Shown: positions 1 to 5,666 of the stretch, piece by piece
How positions within the stretch are numbered: the first letter of the stretch is position 1
How the letters are laid out: every line of letters begins with the position of its first letter
DNA from: an uncultured Solobacterium sp.
GTDB lineage: Bacteria > Bacillota_I > Bacilli_A > Erysipelotrichales > Erysipelotrichaceae
Length of the DNA stretch: 6,283 nt
Assembly (NCBI GenBank): GCA_900554555.1
Contig: USIC01000053.1
Coordinates: 1 to 6,283, forward strand
Direction: 5' to 3'
Program-made: the position numbers and the translations under genes
The notes under the pieces: generated by a model
What the model was told of the DNA's origin: nothing
Seen by the model: the letters and a program-made list of their open reading frames with translations, nothing else
Databases searched by the model: none

Positions 1-1
1 C

Positions 2-382
2 AAATTACAAAATAAGCACTGGTATGTAAGTGGACAGTCATTCTTCCAGATTCACCCAGAACTTGAGAATTTATATGATGCTGTATTACCACAGGTTGAT
101 ACAGTTGGTGAATTAATCTTAATGAATGGTGGTAAGCCAGTTTCAACATTAAAGGAATTCATTGCGAATGCAAAGATTGAAGAAGGTACAGATGCATACG
201 TAACAAGTGTAAAGACTTTATACTCTGAATTATTACCAGACTATCAGCATCTATTAAAGAGTGTTACTGAAATCAAGGAAGCTGCAGATGCTGAGAATAA
301 CTACCTTGTATCTGCGAAGATGGATGAATTTATCGCATCTTACGCTAAGACAATCTGGATGTTAAACCAAGCTTTACTATAA
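2..382 (+). CDS. dps: Dps/ferritin-like DNA-protection protein, 3' part (5' end outside window)
   Basis: The reading frame is open from base 2 to the TAA at 380-382, giving 126 residues and no start, so the N-terminus lies off the left edge. Dps proteins are cytoplasmic dodecamers that oxidise Fe(II) with hydrogen peroxide, store the iron and protect DNA. The visible part begins at the family signature HWYVSGQSFFQIH. The ferroxidase ligands fall at the family spacing: His6 and His18 (12 apart), then Asp33 and Glu37, numbering from the first visible codon, which matches the His31/His43/Asp58/Glu62 pattern of the Listeria protein. A LMNGGKPVSTLKEF segment follows, as in Dps, then two further helices to the C-terminus. 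About 20-30 residues should be missing. A later ATG at 122 would remove the ferroxidase centre and is not the start. A strong terminator 18 nt downstream ends the unit. Confidence 0.9.
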   Translation, partial: KLQNKHWYVSGQSFFQIHPELENLYDAVLPQVDTVGELILMNGGKPVSTLKEFIANAKIEEGTDAYVTSVKTLYSELLPDYQHLLKSVTEIKEAADAENNYLVSAKMDEFIASYAKTIWMLNQALL

Positions 383-399
383 TCAATAAGTAATGTGTT

Positions 400-442
400 A
401 TCCCTGCTAGAATCCCCCTACAACTAGCAGGGATTTCTTTTT
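400..442 (+). terminator. Intrinsic terminator of the dps-like gene
   Basis: A perfect 11-bp inverted repeat, ATCCCTGCTAG (400-410) with CTAGCAGGGAT (424-434), encloses a 13-nt loop and runs straight into the T-rich tract TTCTTTTT. The last T residues overlap the -35 box of the next promoter, so the two transcription units abut. Confidence 0.93.
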
Positions 443-469
443 GACAAAGCAATAAATCAGAACTATAAT
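441..469 (+). promoter_or_regulatory. Consensus sigma-70/sigma-A promoter for the antiporter unit
   Basis: TTGACA at 441-446 and TATAAT at 464-469 are both perfect consensus boxes with the optimal 17-nt spacer. Transcription should start near 475-477, precisely at the 5' edge of the riboswitch aptamer. A promoter this strong, with no visible operator, fits control exerted after initiation by the leader RNA. Confidence 0.9.
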
Positions 470-476
470 ATCTGAC

Positions 477-534
477 GGAAATGGGGTTTTCCAAGATTAT
501 AAATCTAAACCGCGATAAGTGCTGATAACTCCTG
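477..534 (+). promoter_or_regulatory. Fluoride riboswitch aptamer (crcB motif)
   Basis: The 5' element is a hairpin GGAA-ATGGGGTT-TTCC (477-492), matching the family pattern of a short stem closing an ATGGNGTT loop. The 3' element is CTGATAACTCCTG (522-534), close to the family's CTGATGACTCC. An AAACCGC strand (507-513) lies between them, with a small variable hairpin AGATT-ATA-AATCT at 494-506. The defining pseudoknot can form: GGGGT (483-487) pairs with ACTCC (528-532), including one G-U pair. The family is known to bind fluoride with magnesium and to switch on fluoride-resistance genes, including some antiporters. Position at the predicted transcript start and the overlapping terminator fit a riboswitch. 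The assignment is by eye and no covariance model was run. Confidence 0.87.
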
Positions 535-569
535 TAACTTCTTTTTGTTACGGGCATCAGCATTTTTTC
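520..569 (+). terminator. Riboswitch expression platform: regulated intrinsic terminator
   Basis: TGCTGAT (520-526) pairs perfectly with ATCAGCA (556-562). Inside it CCTGTAAC (531-538) pairs with GTTACGGG (547-554) with one wobble and an 8-nt T-rich loop. Six T residues follow (563-568). The left arm contains the CTGAT and the CTCC pseudoknot strand of the fluoride aptamer, so aptamer and terminator exclude each other. Predicted logic: ligand-bound aptamer prevents termination (ON with fluoride), free RNA terminates before the antiporter start. Confidence 0.88.
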
Positions 570-588
570 TATGTAAGGAGATAGAGTT

Positions 589-1767
589 ATGTTATTTAGT
601 TTTGCAATGATTATTTTAGTTGGCGTAGTATTTGCGATGATTATGCGCAAGCTAGGCTTGCCAAATCTATTAGGGTATTTAATAGCAGGAATCATATTAG
701 GACCATTTGTGTTCAATGTGATTGATTCGACAACCTTTCAGATTTCATCTGACATTCGACAGATTGCGCTAATGATTATCTTGATGCGCGCAGGGTTGAA
801 CTTAAAGATATCGGATTTGAAGAAGGTTGGATCATCTGCTTTACTAATGTGTTTTGTGCCAGCTAGTTTTGAGATTTTGGGACTGATGATTTTAGCACCA
901 ATCTTTCTACATTTAGATTTGTTGAATGCCGCAATACTTGGAACTGTTTTAGCAGCGGTATCACCAGCTGTGGTTGTGCCGCTGATGTTAAAACTAATGG
1001 ATGAAGGCTATGGTACAAAAGAGGGGATTCCTCAACTTATTATGGCAGGAGCTTCGATGGATGATGTATATGTTATCGTATTATTTACTTCGTTATTAAC
1101 ACTTGCCAAGAGTGGAGAATTCAATGCATTATCTTTATTACGTATTCCAACATCAATCTTATTTGGAATTGTTTCTGGAATTGTATTAGGTTATGTGCTT
1201 TGCAAGTTATATCGATTGTTGAAGTTATCTACAGGAATCGAACTTGCATGCATGTTTGCGATAGGAATGGTACTTATTACAATCGAAAGGATGATGACGG
1301 GTACTGTGGGATTTTCTGGATTACTTGCGATTATGGCAATGACGGCGGCAATACGACATATCAAGCCAGAGATGGCAGATACATATTCTGCTGTTCTTGC
1401 AAAGCTATGGCAACCTGCTGAAATCTTCTTATTTGCGTTAGTAGGTGCGAGTGTAAGAATTGATTATGCATTATCTTTTGGACCTGTTGTTTTGATTGTG
1501 ATTATCTTAGCGCTACTATTCCGTATGCTTGGTGTATATCTGAGTGTTATGAAAACAAAGTTTAATAAGAAGGAAAAGATATTCACGATGATTGCCTATA
1601 TTCCAAAGGCTACGGTACAAGCTGCGATTGGAGGCCTTGCATTAGAGGCGGGTCTTGCTAGTGGAGAGTTAATTCTGACAGCCGCAGTTACCGCAATTCT
1701 ATTTACTGCACCGCTTGGAGCCATCTTTATTTCATTTACTTACCGTAACTTTTTACAAAAAGCATAG
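589..1767 (+). CDS. Cation:proton antiporter (CPA superfamily, Na_H_Exchanger domain), riboswitch-controlled
   Basis: A 392-residue, very hydrophobic membrane protein with about 12-13 predicted transmembrane segments and no cytosolic nucleotide-binding tail, so it consists of the exchanger domain alone. Family landmarks are RKLGLPNLLGYLIAGIILGP (20-39), MRAGLNL (66-72), the core crossover segment AAVSPAVVVPL (122-132), and an Asp158-Asp159 pair in SMDDVYVIV. Such a pair is the ion-binding signature of electrogenic antiporters, while an Asn-Asp pair marks electroneutral ones. Lys340 in IPKATVQAAIGG matches the conserved basic residue of the second core helix. The start follows TAAGGAG (574-580) with 8 nt spacing. 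Its own promoter and fluoride riboswitch make it a single-gene unit; no CrcB/Fluc or CLC-F gene is adjacent. Inference: it helps withstand fluoride, by moving ions or protons in response to acidification or by another route. The transported ion cannot be read from sequence. Confidence 0.9.
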   Translation: MLFSFAMIILVGVVFAMIMRKLGLPNLLGYLIAGIILGPFVFNVIDSTTFQISSDIRQIALMIILMRAGLNLKISDLKKVGSSALLMCFVPASFEILGLMILAPIFLHLDLLNAAILGTVLAAVSPAVVVPLMLKLMDEGYGTKEGIPQLIMAGASMDDVYVIVLFTSLLTLAKSGEFNALSLLRIPTSILFGIVSGIVLGYVLCKLYRLLKLSTGIELACMFAIGMVLITIERMMTGTVGFSGLLAIMAMTAAIRHIKPEMADTYSAVLAKLWQPAEIFLFALVGASVRIDYALSFGPVVLIVIILALLFRMLGVYLSVMKTKFNKKEKIFTMIAYIPKATVQAAIGGLALEAGLASGELILTAAVTAILFTAPLGAIFISFTYRNFLQKA

Positions 1768-1816
1768 AGTCATTTAGGAGTTTTACAACAATTCTTGTTT
1801 TATTCTATTTTTCGTC

Positions 1817-1844
1817 TTTACTTCTAGTTCCTATTTGTTATGAT
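1817..1844 (+). promoter_or_regulatory. Likely promoter of the pur operon (extended -10)
   Basis: TATGAT at 1839-1844 matches the -10 consensus in 5 of 6 positions and is preceded by TG at the extended -10 position (1836-1837). TTTACT at 1817-1822 is a 4 of 6 match to the -35 box, with a 16-nt spacer. The start of transcription would be near 1850-1852. It is the best promoter candidate between the antiporter and purE. Confidence 0.65.
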
Positions 1845-1900
1845 AGTTACGTGTTTTATGGTTTGGTAACGGATGTCTTAGGGACAGGAAGGATGGAGCT

Positions 1901-2014
1901 ATGGCTTTAGGTGTTGTGACTCTCCGAACAATAGAATATATTGTCGATGCTTCGACAAACACATCTCTGATGGCGGTTTTCTGCGCCCAAAAATATGGAA
2001 AGAATGTTTTTTGA
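1901..2014 (+). CDS. Possible 37-residue leader peptide or small protein, unrecognised
   Basis: An ATG at 1901 opens 37 codons ending in TGA at 2012-2014, preceded by GGAAGG (1887-1892) at 8 nt spacing. The peptide starts MALGVVTLRTIEYIVDAS and ends AQKYGKNVF. It has no transmembrane segment, no metal-binding cluster and no run of one amino acid as in classical attenuator peptides. It lies wholly within the predicted pur leader and stops 5 nt before the terminator stem, where a translating ribosome could affect folding. An open frame of this length is not rare by chance, so only the ribosome binding site and position favour it. No family is recognised. Confidence 0.3.
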   Translation: MALGVVTLRTIEYIVDASTNTSLMAVFCAQKYGKNVF

Positions 2015-2019
2015 ATACG

Positions 2020-2048
2020 ATCTGTGGAGAAATCTCCACGGATTTTTT
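2020..2048 (+). terminator. Intrinsic terminator/attenuator ahead of purE
   Basis: ATCTGTGGAG (2020-2029) pairs with CTCCACGGAT (2034-2043), 10 bp with one T-G wobble and an AAAT tetraloop, followed by a run of T residues to 2048 and then GTTTTA. It lies downstream of the predicted pur promoter and 28 nt before the purE start. It would therefore cut off most operon transcripts unless an alternative fold or read-through is possible, which suggests attenuation. It may also stop read-through from the antiporter. Confidence 0.85.
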
Positions 2049-2063
2049 GTTTTATTAGAAAAT

Positions 2064-2069
2064 GGAGGA
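2064..2069 (+). promoter_or_regulatory. purE ribosome binding site (decides the start)
   Basis: GGAGGA sits 7 nt before the ATG at 2077. It overlaps the in-frame ATG at 2062, which has no ribosome binding site of its own, so 2077 is the better start. Confidence 0.85.
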
Positions 2070-2076
2070 AGATAAG

Positions 2077-2574
2077 ATGAAAAAAGTAGCGATTTTAATG
2101 GGTAGTGACAGTGACTTCGGTGTGATGTCAAAGGCGGTTTCAGTATTGAAGGAATTTGGGATTCCAGTAGAAGTACATGTATATTCTGCACATCGTACAC
2201 CAGAGAAAGTTGCAGAGTTTGCCACAAACGCAAAGGATAATGGCTTTGGCGTCATTATTGCAGGAGCTGGTATGGCAGCTGCTTTAGCAGGTGTAGTAGC
2301 AGGACATACAACGCTACCAGTCATTGGTGTTCCTCTGAAGTCTAACGTATTAGAGGGAGTAGATGCACTATTATCTACCGTTATGATGCCTAGTGGTATT
2401 CCGGTTGCGACTGTTGCGATTGATGGTTCAAAGAATGCAGCGTATTTAGCAGCACAAATCTTAGCCGTCAACGATGAGGAACTTGCAAAGAAAGTATTAG
2501 AAAATCGTCAGAAACAAAGTGCAGCCGTACTGGTAAAAGACCAAGAAATTCAAGAAAAAGTACAGGCATTATAA
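2077..2574 (+). CDS. purE: 5-(carboxyamino)imidazole ribonucleotide mutase / AIR carboxylase, PurE
   Basis: 165 residues, normal for a single-domain PurE, which acts in the cytoplasm as an octamer at step 6 of purine synthesis to form CAIR. Visible motifs are MGSDSD (8-13), which binds the phosphate of the substrate; SAHRTPE (37-43) with the catalytic His39; [14 protein letters not shown] (60-73); LPVIGVPL (80-87); and [12 protein letters not shown] (104-115), followed by [10 protein letters not shown]. The 2077 start gives [10 protein letters not shown], the usual short lead-in. Class I PurE enzymes usually read GAGGAAHLPGM at 63-73; here it is [11 protein letters not shown], lacking the His. 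No purK gene lies next to it, so whether the substrate is N5-CAIR (with PurK elsewhere) or AIR plus CO2 cannot be settled. It is the first gene of the operon, 16 nt before purF. Confidence 0.95.
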   Translation: MKKVAILMGSDSDFGVMSKAVSVLKEFGIPVEVHVYSAHRTPEKVAEFATNAKDNGFGVIIAGAGMAAALAGVVAGHTTLPVIGVPLKSNVLEGVDALLSTVMMPSGIPVATVAIDGSKNAAYLAAQILAVNDEELAKKVLENRQKQSAAVLVKDQEIQEKVQAL

Positions 2575-2590
2575 ATATAGGAGAGAGAAC

Positions 2591-4045
2591 ATGCAGGATA
2601 TGATTCATGAGGAGTGTGGTGTTTTCGGCATTTACGACAAAAACATGGTGAGTGATGTTGTATCCGATACTTACTATGGTTTATTTGCCTTACAACATCG
2701 TGGACAAGAAAGTTGTGGTATTGCCGTCAATGATCGTGGTGTTATTACATCGCATAAAGATGTTGGTTTAGTGCGAGATGTATTTGATCAACATGAATTA
2801 GATAAACTAGGTAAAGGTCAGATGGCGATTGGTCATACCAGATATTCAACATTTGGTACGGTCAATCATACGAATGCACAACCTTTACTGGTTCGCCATA
2901 TTAAAGGACAACTAGCAATTGCACATAATGGGAACTTAACCAACGCAGCTGAGTTACGTGAAGAGTTGGAGCGCAAGGGCGCAATCTTCCATACAACAAA
3001 TGATTCTGAAATTATTTGTTATATCATCATTCAAGAAAGATTAAAGACCTCTTCGATTGAAAAGGCAATTGAGAATGCAATGAATCGCATTGAAGGTGCA
3101 TATAGCCTTGTTGTGATGTCACCTGAAAAGCTAATTGCAGTAAGAGATAAAAAGGGATTCCGTCCATTGGTGATGGGAAAAGACAAGGATGGAAGAATTG
3201 TGTTCGCATCTGAGACATGCGCATTTGCGGCTGTTGGTGTGGACTATGTTCGCGATATTGATGCGGGAGAAATTGTTGTAATCGATCATGAAGGCGTTGA
3301 ACATTCTATTCGTACACATTGTAAAGAAAAGCCACATATGTGTGTATTTGAATATGTGTATTTTGCCCGTAGTGATTCAATTCTCCAACATCAGCCAGTA
3401 CATGAGGCCAGACGTAATGCAGGTCGTATTCTAGCAAAGGAACACCCAGTAGAAGCGGATGTTGTCATTGGTGTGCCTGATTCTGGATTAGATGCTGCGC
3501 AGGGGTATGCGGAGGAATCAGGTATTCCTTATGGCATGGGCTTTATCAAGAATCGTTATATTGCACGTACATTTATCCAACCAACACAAGGGCAGCGTGA
3601 AAATGCAGTAAATATGAAGCTTCATGTGGTCTCTTCTGTTGTAAAGGGTAAACGTGTCATCATGGTGGATGATTCTATCGTACGTGGAACGACAAGTGCT
3701 CGTATTGTAAAACTATTACGTGATGGAGGTGCTACAGAAGTACACGTACGTGTATCAGCGCCACCATTTATTTCACCATGTTATTTTGGAACAGATATTG
3801 ATTCCAAACAAAACCTGATTGCATGTAAAATGAACTTAGAAGAAATATGCGAGTCTATCGGTGCAGATTCCTTAGGGTATTTAAGCGTTGATGGTGTAAA
3901 GAAGATGGCATCGGATGCGGATTGTGATTTCTGTACAGGATGTTTCACAGAGAAGTATCCTGCCCCAATCCCTAAGCATTCTGAAAAATCAAAATTTGAA
4001 ATGAAAATCGAAAAGAAGGAGAGCAAACATGACGAAGAGTTATAG
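2591..4045 (+). CDS. purF: Amidophosphoribosyltransferase (glutamine PRPP amidotransferase), PurF
   Basis: 484 residues, full length. It catalyses the committed step of purine synthesis, PRPP plus glutamine to phosphoribosylamine. The N-terminus MQDMIHEE is a propeptide to be removed to expose Cys9 (CGVFGI), the nucleophile of the Ntn glutaminase domain. LQHRGQES (34-41), GHTRYSTFG (81-89), AHNGN (111-115) and NDSE (137-140) complete that site. The C-terminal phosphoribosyltransferase domain has the PRPP loop [13 protein letters not shown] (356-368). Cys251, Cys397, Cys445 and Cys448/451 (CDFCTGC) sit where the Bacillus-type enzyme binds a 4Fe-4S cluster, so this is the oxygen-sensitive, processed type. 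AGGAG (2579-2583) at 7 nt supports the start at 2591 over Met4. The last 17 nt overlap purM. The family is feedback-inhibited by purine nucleotides. Confidence 0.97.
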   Translation: MQDMIHEECGVFGIYDKNMVSDVVSDTYYGLFALQHRGQESCGIAVNDRGVITSHKDVGLVRDVFDQHELDKLGKGQMAIGHTRYSTFGTVNHTNAQPLLVRHIKGQLAIAHNGNLTNAAELREELERKGAIFHTTNDSEIICYIIIQERLKTSSIEKAIENAMNRIEGAYSLVVMSPEKLIAVRDKKGFRPLVMGKDKDGRIVFASETCAFAAVGVDYVRDIDAGEIVVIDHEGVEHSIRTHCKEKPHMCVFEYVYFARSDSILQHQPVHEARRNAGRILAKEHPVEADVVIGVPDSGLDAAQGYAEESGIPYGMGFIKNRYIARTFIQPTQGQRENAVNMKLHVVSSVVKGKRVIMVDDSIVRGTTSARIVKLLRDGGATEVHVRVSAPPFISPCYFGTDIDSKQNLIACKMNLEEICESIGADSLGYLSVDGVKKMASDADCDFCTGCFTEKYPAPIPKHSEKSKFEMKIEKKESKHDEEL

Positions 4046-5072
4046 CGATGCTTATAAGGCTGCAGGTGTTGATGTAACTGCTGGATATAAAGCAGTAGAA
4101 CTGATGAAGAAACATGTATCTCGCACTACTACATCAGGTGTATTAGATTCTATCGGCGGCTTTGGTGGCTTATTTGCACCAGATATGACGGGCATGAAGA
4201 AGCCAGTACTTGTATCTGGTACAGATGGTGTTGGTACAAAGCTAAAGTTGGCAATGTTATTAGATAAGCATGATACAGTTGGTATCGATTGTGTTGCGAT
4301 GTGTGTAAATGATGTTGTTTGTGCAGGTGCACAACCACTCTTCTTCTTGGACTATATTGCGTGTGGGAAAAATAATCCAGAAAAGATTGCGGATATTGTA
4401 AAGGGTATTGCGGATGGCTGTGTAGAAAGTGGCTGCGCACTGATCGGTGGAGAAACTGCAGAAATGCCAGGTTTCTATCCAGAAGATGAATATGATTTAG
4501 CTGGCTTTACCGTTGGTATTGTAGATGAAGAAAAGATTATTGATAAAAACAACGTTAAAGTTGGAGATGTAATTGTTGGTCTAGCTTCTAGTGGAGTACA
4601 TTCCAATGGTTTCTCACTTGTACGTAAAGTGTTTGACATTGATGCAGGTACGACACTAAAGGACTACGCAGATGTACTAGGAAAGCCACTTGGTGAAACA
4701 TTATTAACACCAACAAGACTGTATGTAAAACCTGTACTGCATGTATTAAAAGAAGTTAACGTTAAATCAATTGCACATATTACAGGTGGAGGCTTCTATG
4801 AAAACTTACCACGAGCGTATGGTGAAACACTAAACGCGAGTATCACAAAGGGTAGTTGGCCAATCTTGCCAATTTTCAAACTAATACAAGTAAAGGGTAA
4901 TGTGCCTGAACACGATATGTTCAACACCTTCAACATGGGAATTGGTATGGCAATGATTGTATCTCCAGAAGATGTTGAAAAGACAATGTCTATTCTAAAA
5001 GAGAATGGTGTAGACGCATACCAGATTGGTGTGATGGAAGAGGGCGACCATTCGGTCGTTATCCACGAATGA
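4029..5072 (+). CDS. purM: Phosphoribosylformylglycinamidine cyclo-ligase (AIR synthetase), PurM
   Basis: 347 residues, typical length. It catalyses the ATP-dependent closure of FGAM to AIR (step 5), supplying the substrate for the PurE step. The protein is a PurM/AIRS-fold ATPase: SGTDGVGTK (63-71) is the glycine-rich nucleotide loop, with [18 protein letters not shown] (92-109), GGETAEMPG (140-148), SSGVHSNG (187-194), [11 protein letters not shown] (252-262) and FNMGIGM (301-307). The start at 4029 lies inside the end of purF, 17 nt before its stop is complete, and AAGGAG (4016-4021) within purF is 7 nt upstream, so translation is probably coupled. A start further upstream is unnecessary since [15 protein letters not shown] is the usual N-terminus. 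It ends in an ATGA overlap with purN. Confidence 0.97.
   Translation: MTKSYSDAYKAAGVDVTAGYKAVELMKKHVSRTTTSGVLDSIGGFGGLFAPDMTGMKKPVLVSGTDGVGTKLKLAMLLDKHDTVGIDCVAMCVNDVVCAGAQPLFFLDYIACGKNNPEKIADIVKGIADGCVESGCALIGGETAEMPGFYPEDEYDLAGFTVGIVDEEKIIDKNNVKVGDVIVGLASSGVHSNGFSLVRKVFDIDAGTTLKDYADVLGKPLGETLLTPTRLYVKPVLHVLKEVNVKSIAHITGGGFYENLPRAYGETLNASITKGSWPILPIFKLIQVKGNVPEHDMFNTFNMGIGMAMIVSPEDVEKTMSILKENGVDAYQIGVMEEGDHSVVIHE
5036..5068 (+). promoter_or_regulatory. purN initiation region: distant SD plus hairpin within the end of purM
   Basis: No good Shine-Dalgarno lies at normal distance from the purN ATG. GGAAGAGGG (5036-5044) is 24 nt away, but a hairpin CGACC-ATTC-GGTCG (5045-5058) directly follows it. 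If folded, this hairpin would shorten the effective spacing to 10 nt. Otherwise purN relies on coupling to purM through the ATGA overlap. Confidence 0.35.
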
Positions 5073-5665
5073 TTAATATCGCAGTACTTGTCTCAGGTGG
5101 AGGTACCAACCTACAAGCACTGATTGATGCACAAGGGAAAGTATTACAGCACGGGAAAATCAAACTGGTGATATCATCAAAACCAGATGTCTATGCATTA
5201 CAACGTGCCAAACAAGCAGGTGGTGATCATTGTGTTATCGCAAAGCGTGATTATACAACACAAGAAGAATTTTCTAATGCATTACTACAACAATTGCAAT
5301 CATATCAAATTGATATGATTGTACTAGCAGGATATCTTTCGATTTTGGATGAGACAATTATTCGTGCATATCCAAATCGTATTATCAATATTCATCCATC
5401 TTTGATTCCTTCCTTTTGTGGGAAAGGATATTATGGATTAAAAGTACATGAAGCAGCACTTGCATATGGTGTAAAAGTTACAGGTGCTACCGTACACTTC
5501 GTGAATGAAATACCAGATGGTGGAAAGATCCTACTCCAAAAAGCAGTAGATATCTTGCCATTTGATACACCAGAAACACTACAACAAAGGGTCATGGAAG
5601 AAGCTGAGTGGATATTATTACCGCAAGCTACGGAAATGATTGCGAAAGAGATAGAAGGGAAATAA
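5069..5665 (+). CDS. purN: Phosphoribosylglycinamide formyltransferase (10-formyl-THF dependent), PurN
   Basis: 198 residues, within the normal range. It transfers a formyl group from 10-formyltetrahydrofolate to GAR (step 3). The N-terminal [14 protein letters not shown] (7-20) is the phosphate-binding loop. LAGYLSIL (86-93) precedes the catalytic NIHPSL (107-112), which supplies Asn107 and His109. Asp150 in [12 protein letters not shown] is the third catalytic residue. The insert [17 protein letters not shown] (115-131) is the form common in Firmicutes, where the E. coli enzyme has PGLHTH. The ATG overlaps the purM stop as ATGA, so expression is likely coupled. The next gene begins 1 nt after its stop. 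Confidence 0.96.
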   Translation: MINIAVLVSGGGTNLQALIDAQGKVLQHGKIKLVISSKPDVYALQRAKQAGGDHCVIAKRDYTTQEEFSNALLQQLQSYQIDMIVLAGYLSILDETIIRAYPNRIINIHPSLIPSFCGKGYYGLKVHEAALAYGVKVTGATVHFVNEIPDGGKILLQKAVDILPFDTPETLQQRVMEEAEWILLPQATEMIAKEIEGK

Positions 5666-5666
5666 C

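Larger units (their letters stand above)
1768..2061 (+). other. Intergenic region and pur operon leader
   Basis: This 294-nt gap holds an AT-rich stretch with no convincing antiporter terminator, an extended -10 promoter (1817-1844), a leader of about 200 nt, a possible 37-codon ORF (1901-2014) and a terminator (2020-2048). Small hairpins are visible at 1874-1886, 1928-1944, 1941-1958 and 1972-1987. I compared the leader by eye with the purine, ZTP (pfl), PRPP/ykkC, THF, TPP, FMN, glycine and T-box patterns and found no convincing match. The role is inferred as regulation of purE and downstream genes. Confidence 0.6.

Noticed and set aside
345..716. Minus-strand open frames across the dps/antiporter junction and opposite the pur genes
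   Set aside because: They are antisense to strongly supported genes, terminators or the riboswitch, have no recognisable protein features, and lack ribosome binding sites.
1787..1808. Weak hairpin AACAA-TTC-TTGTT followed by T-rich DNA after the antiporter
   Set aside because: Only 5 mostly A-T pairs with a 3-nt loop; too weak to call a terminator. Antiporter transcripts may run to the terminator at 2020-2048.
1870..1905. SRP RNA or 6S RNA in the pur leader (GGAAGGATGGAGC resembles the SRP GGAAGGAAGCAG loop)
   Set aside because: The SRP apical stem does not form around it, and the leader lacks the long closing stem and central bubble expected of 6S RNA.
1851..1910. GTG-initiated short frame reading toward MELWL and stopping at 1910
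   Set aside because: It starts at the predicted transcription start with no room for a ribosome binding site and is likely a chance frame.
1851..2000. ZTP (pfl) or purine riboswitch upstream of purE
   Set aside because: GTGACT at 1916-1921 and CGCCC at 1984-1988 vaguely recall the ZTP motif, but the conserved CTGGCG and CCGCCTGGGC elements are missing. The purine riboswitch loop and junction sequences are also absent.
2062..2076. Five-codon longer PurE from the ATG at 2062
   Set aside because: That ATG overlaps the GGAGGA ribosome binding site that serves the ATG at 2077, and the extra MEEDK is not part of the usual PurE N-terminus.
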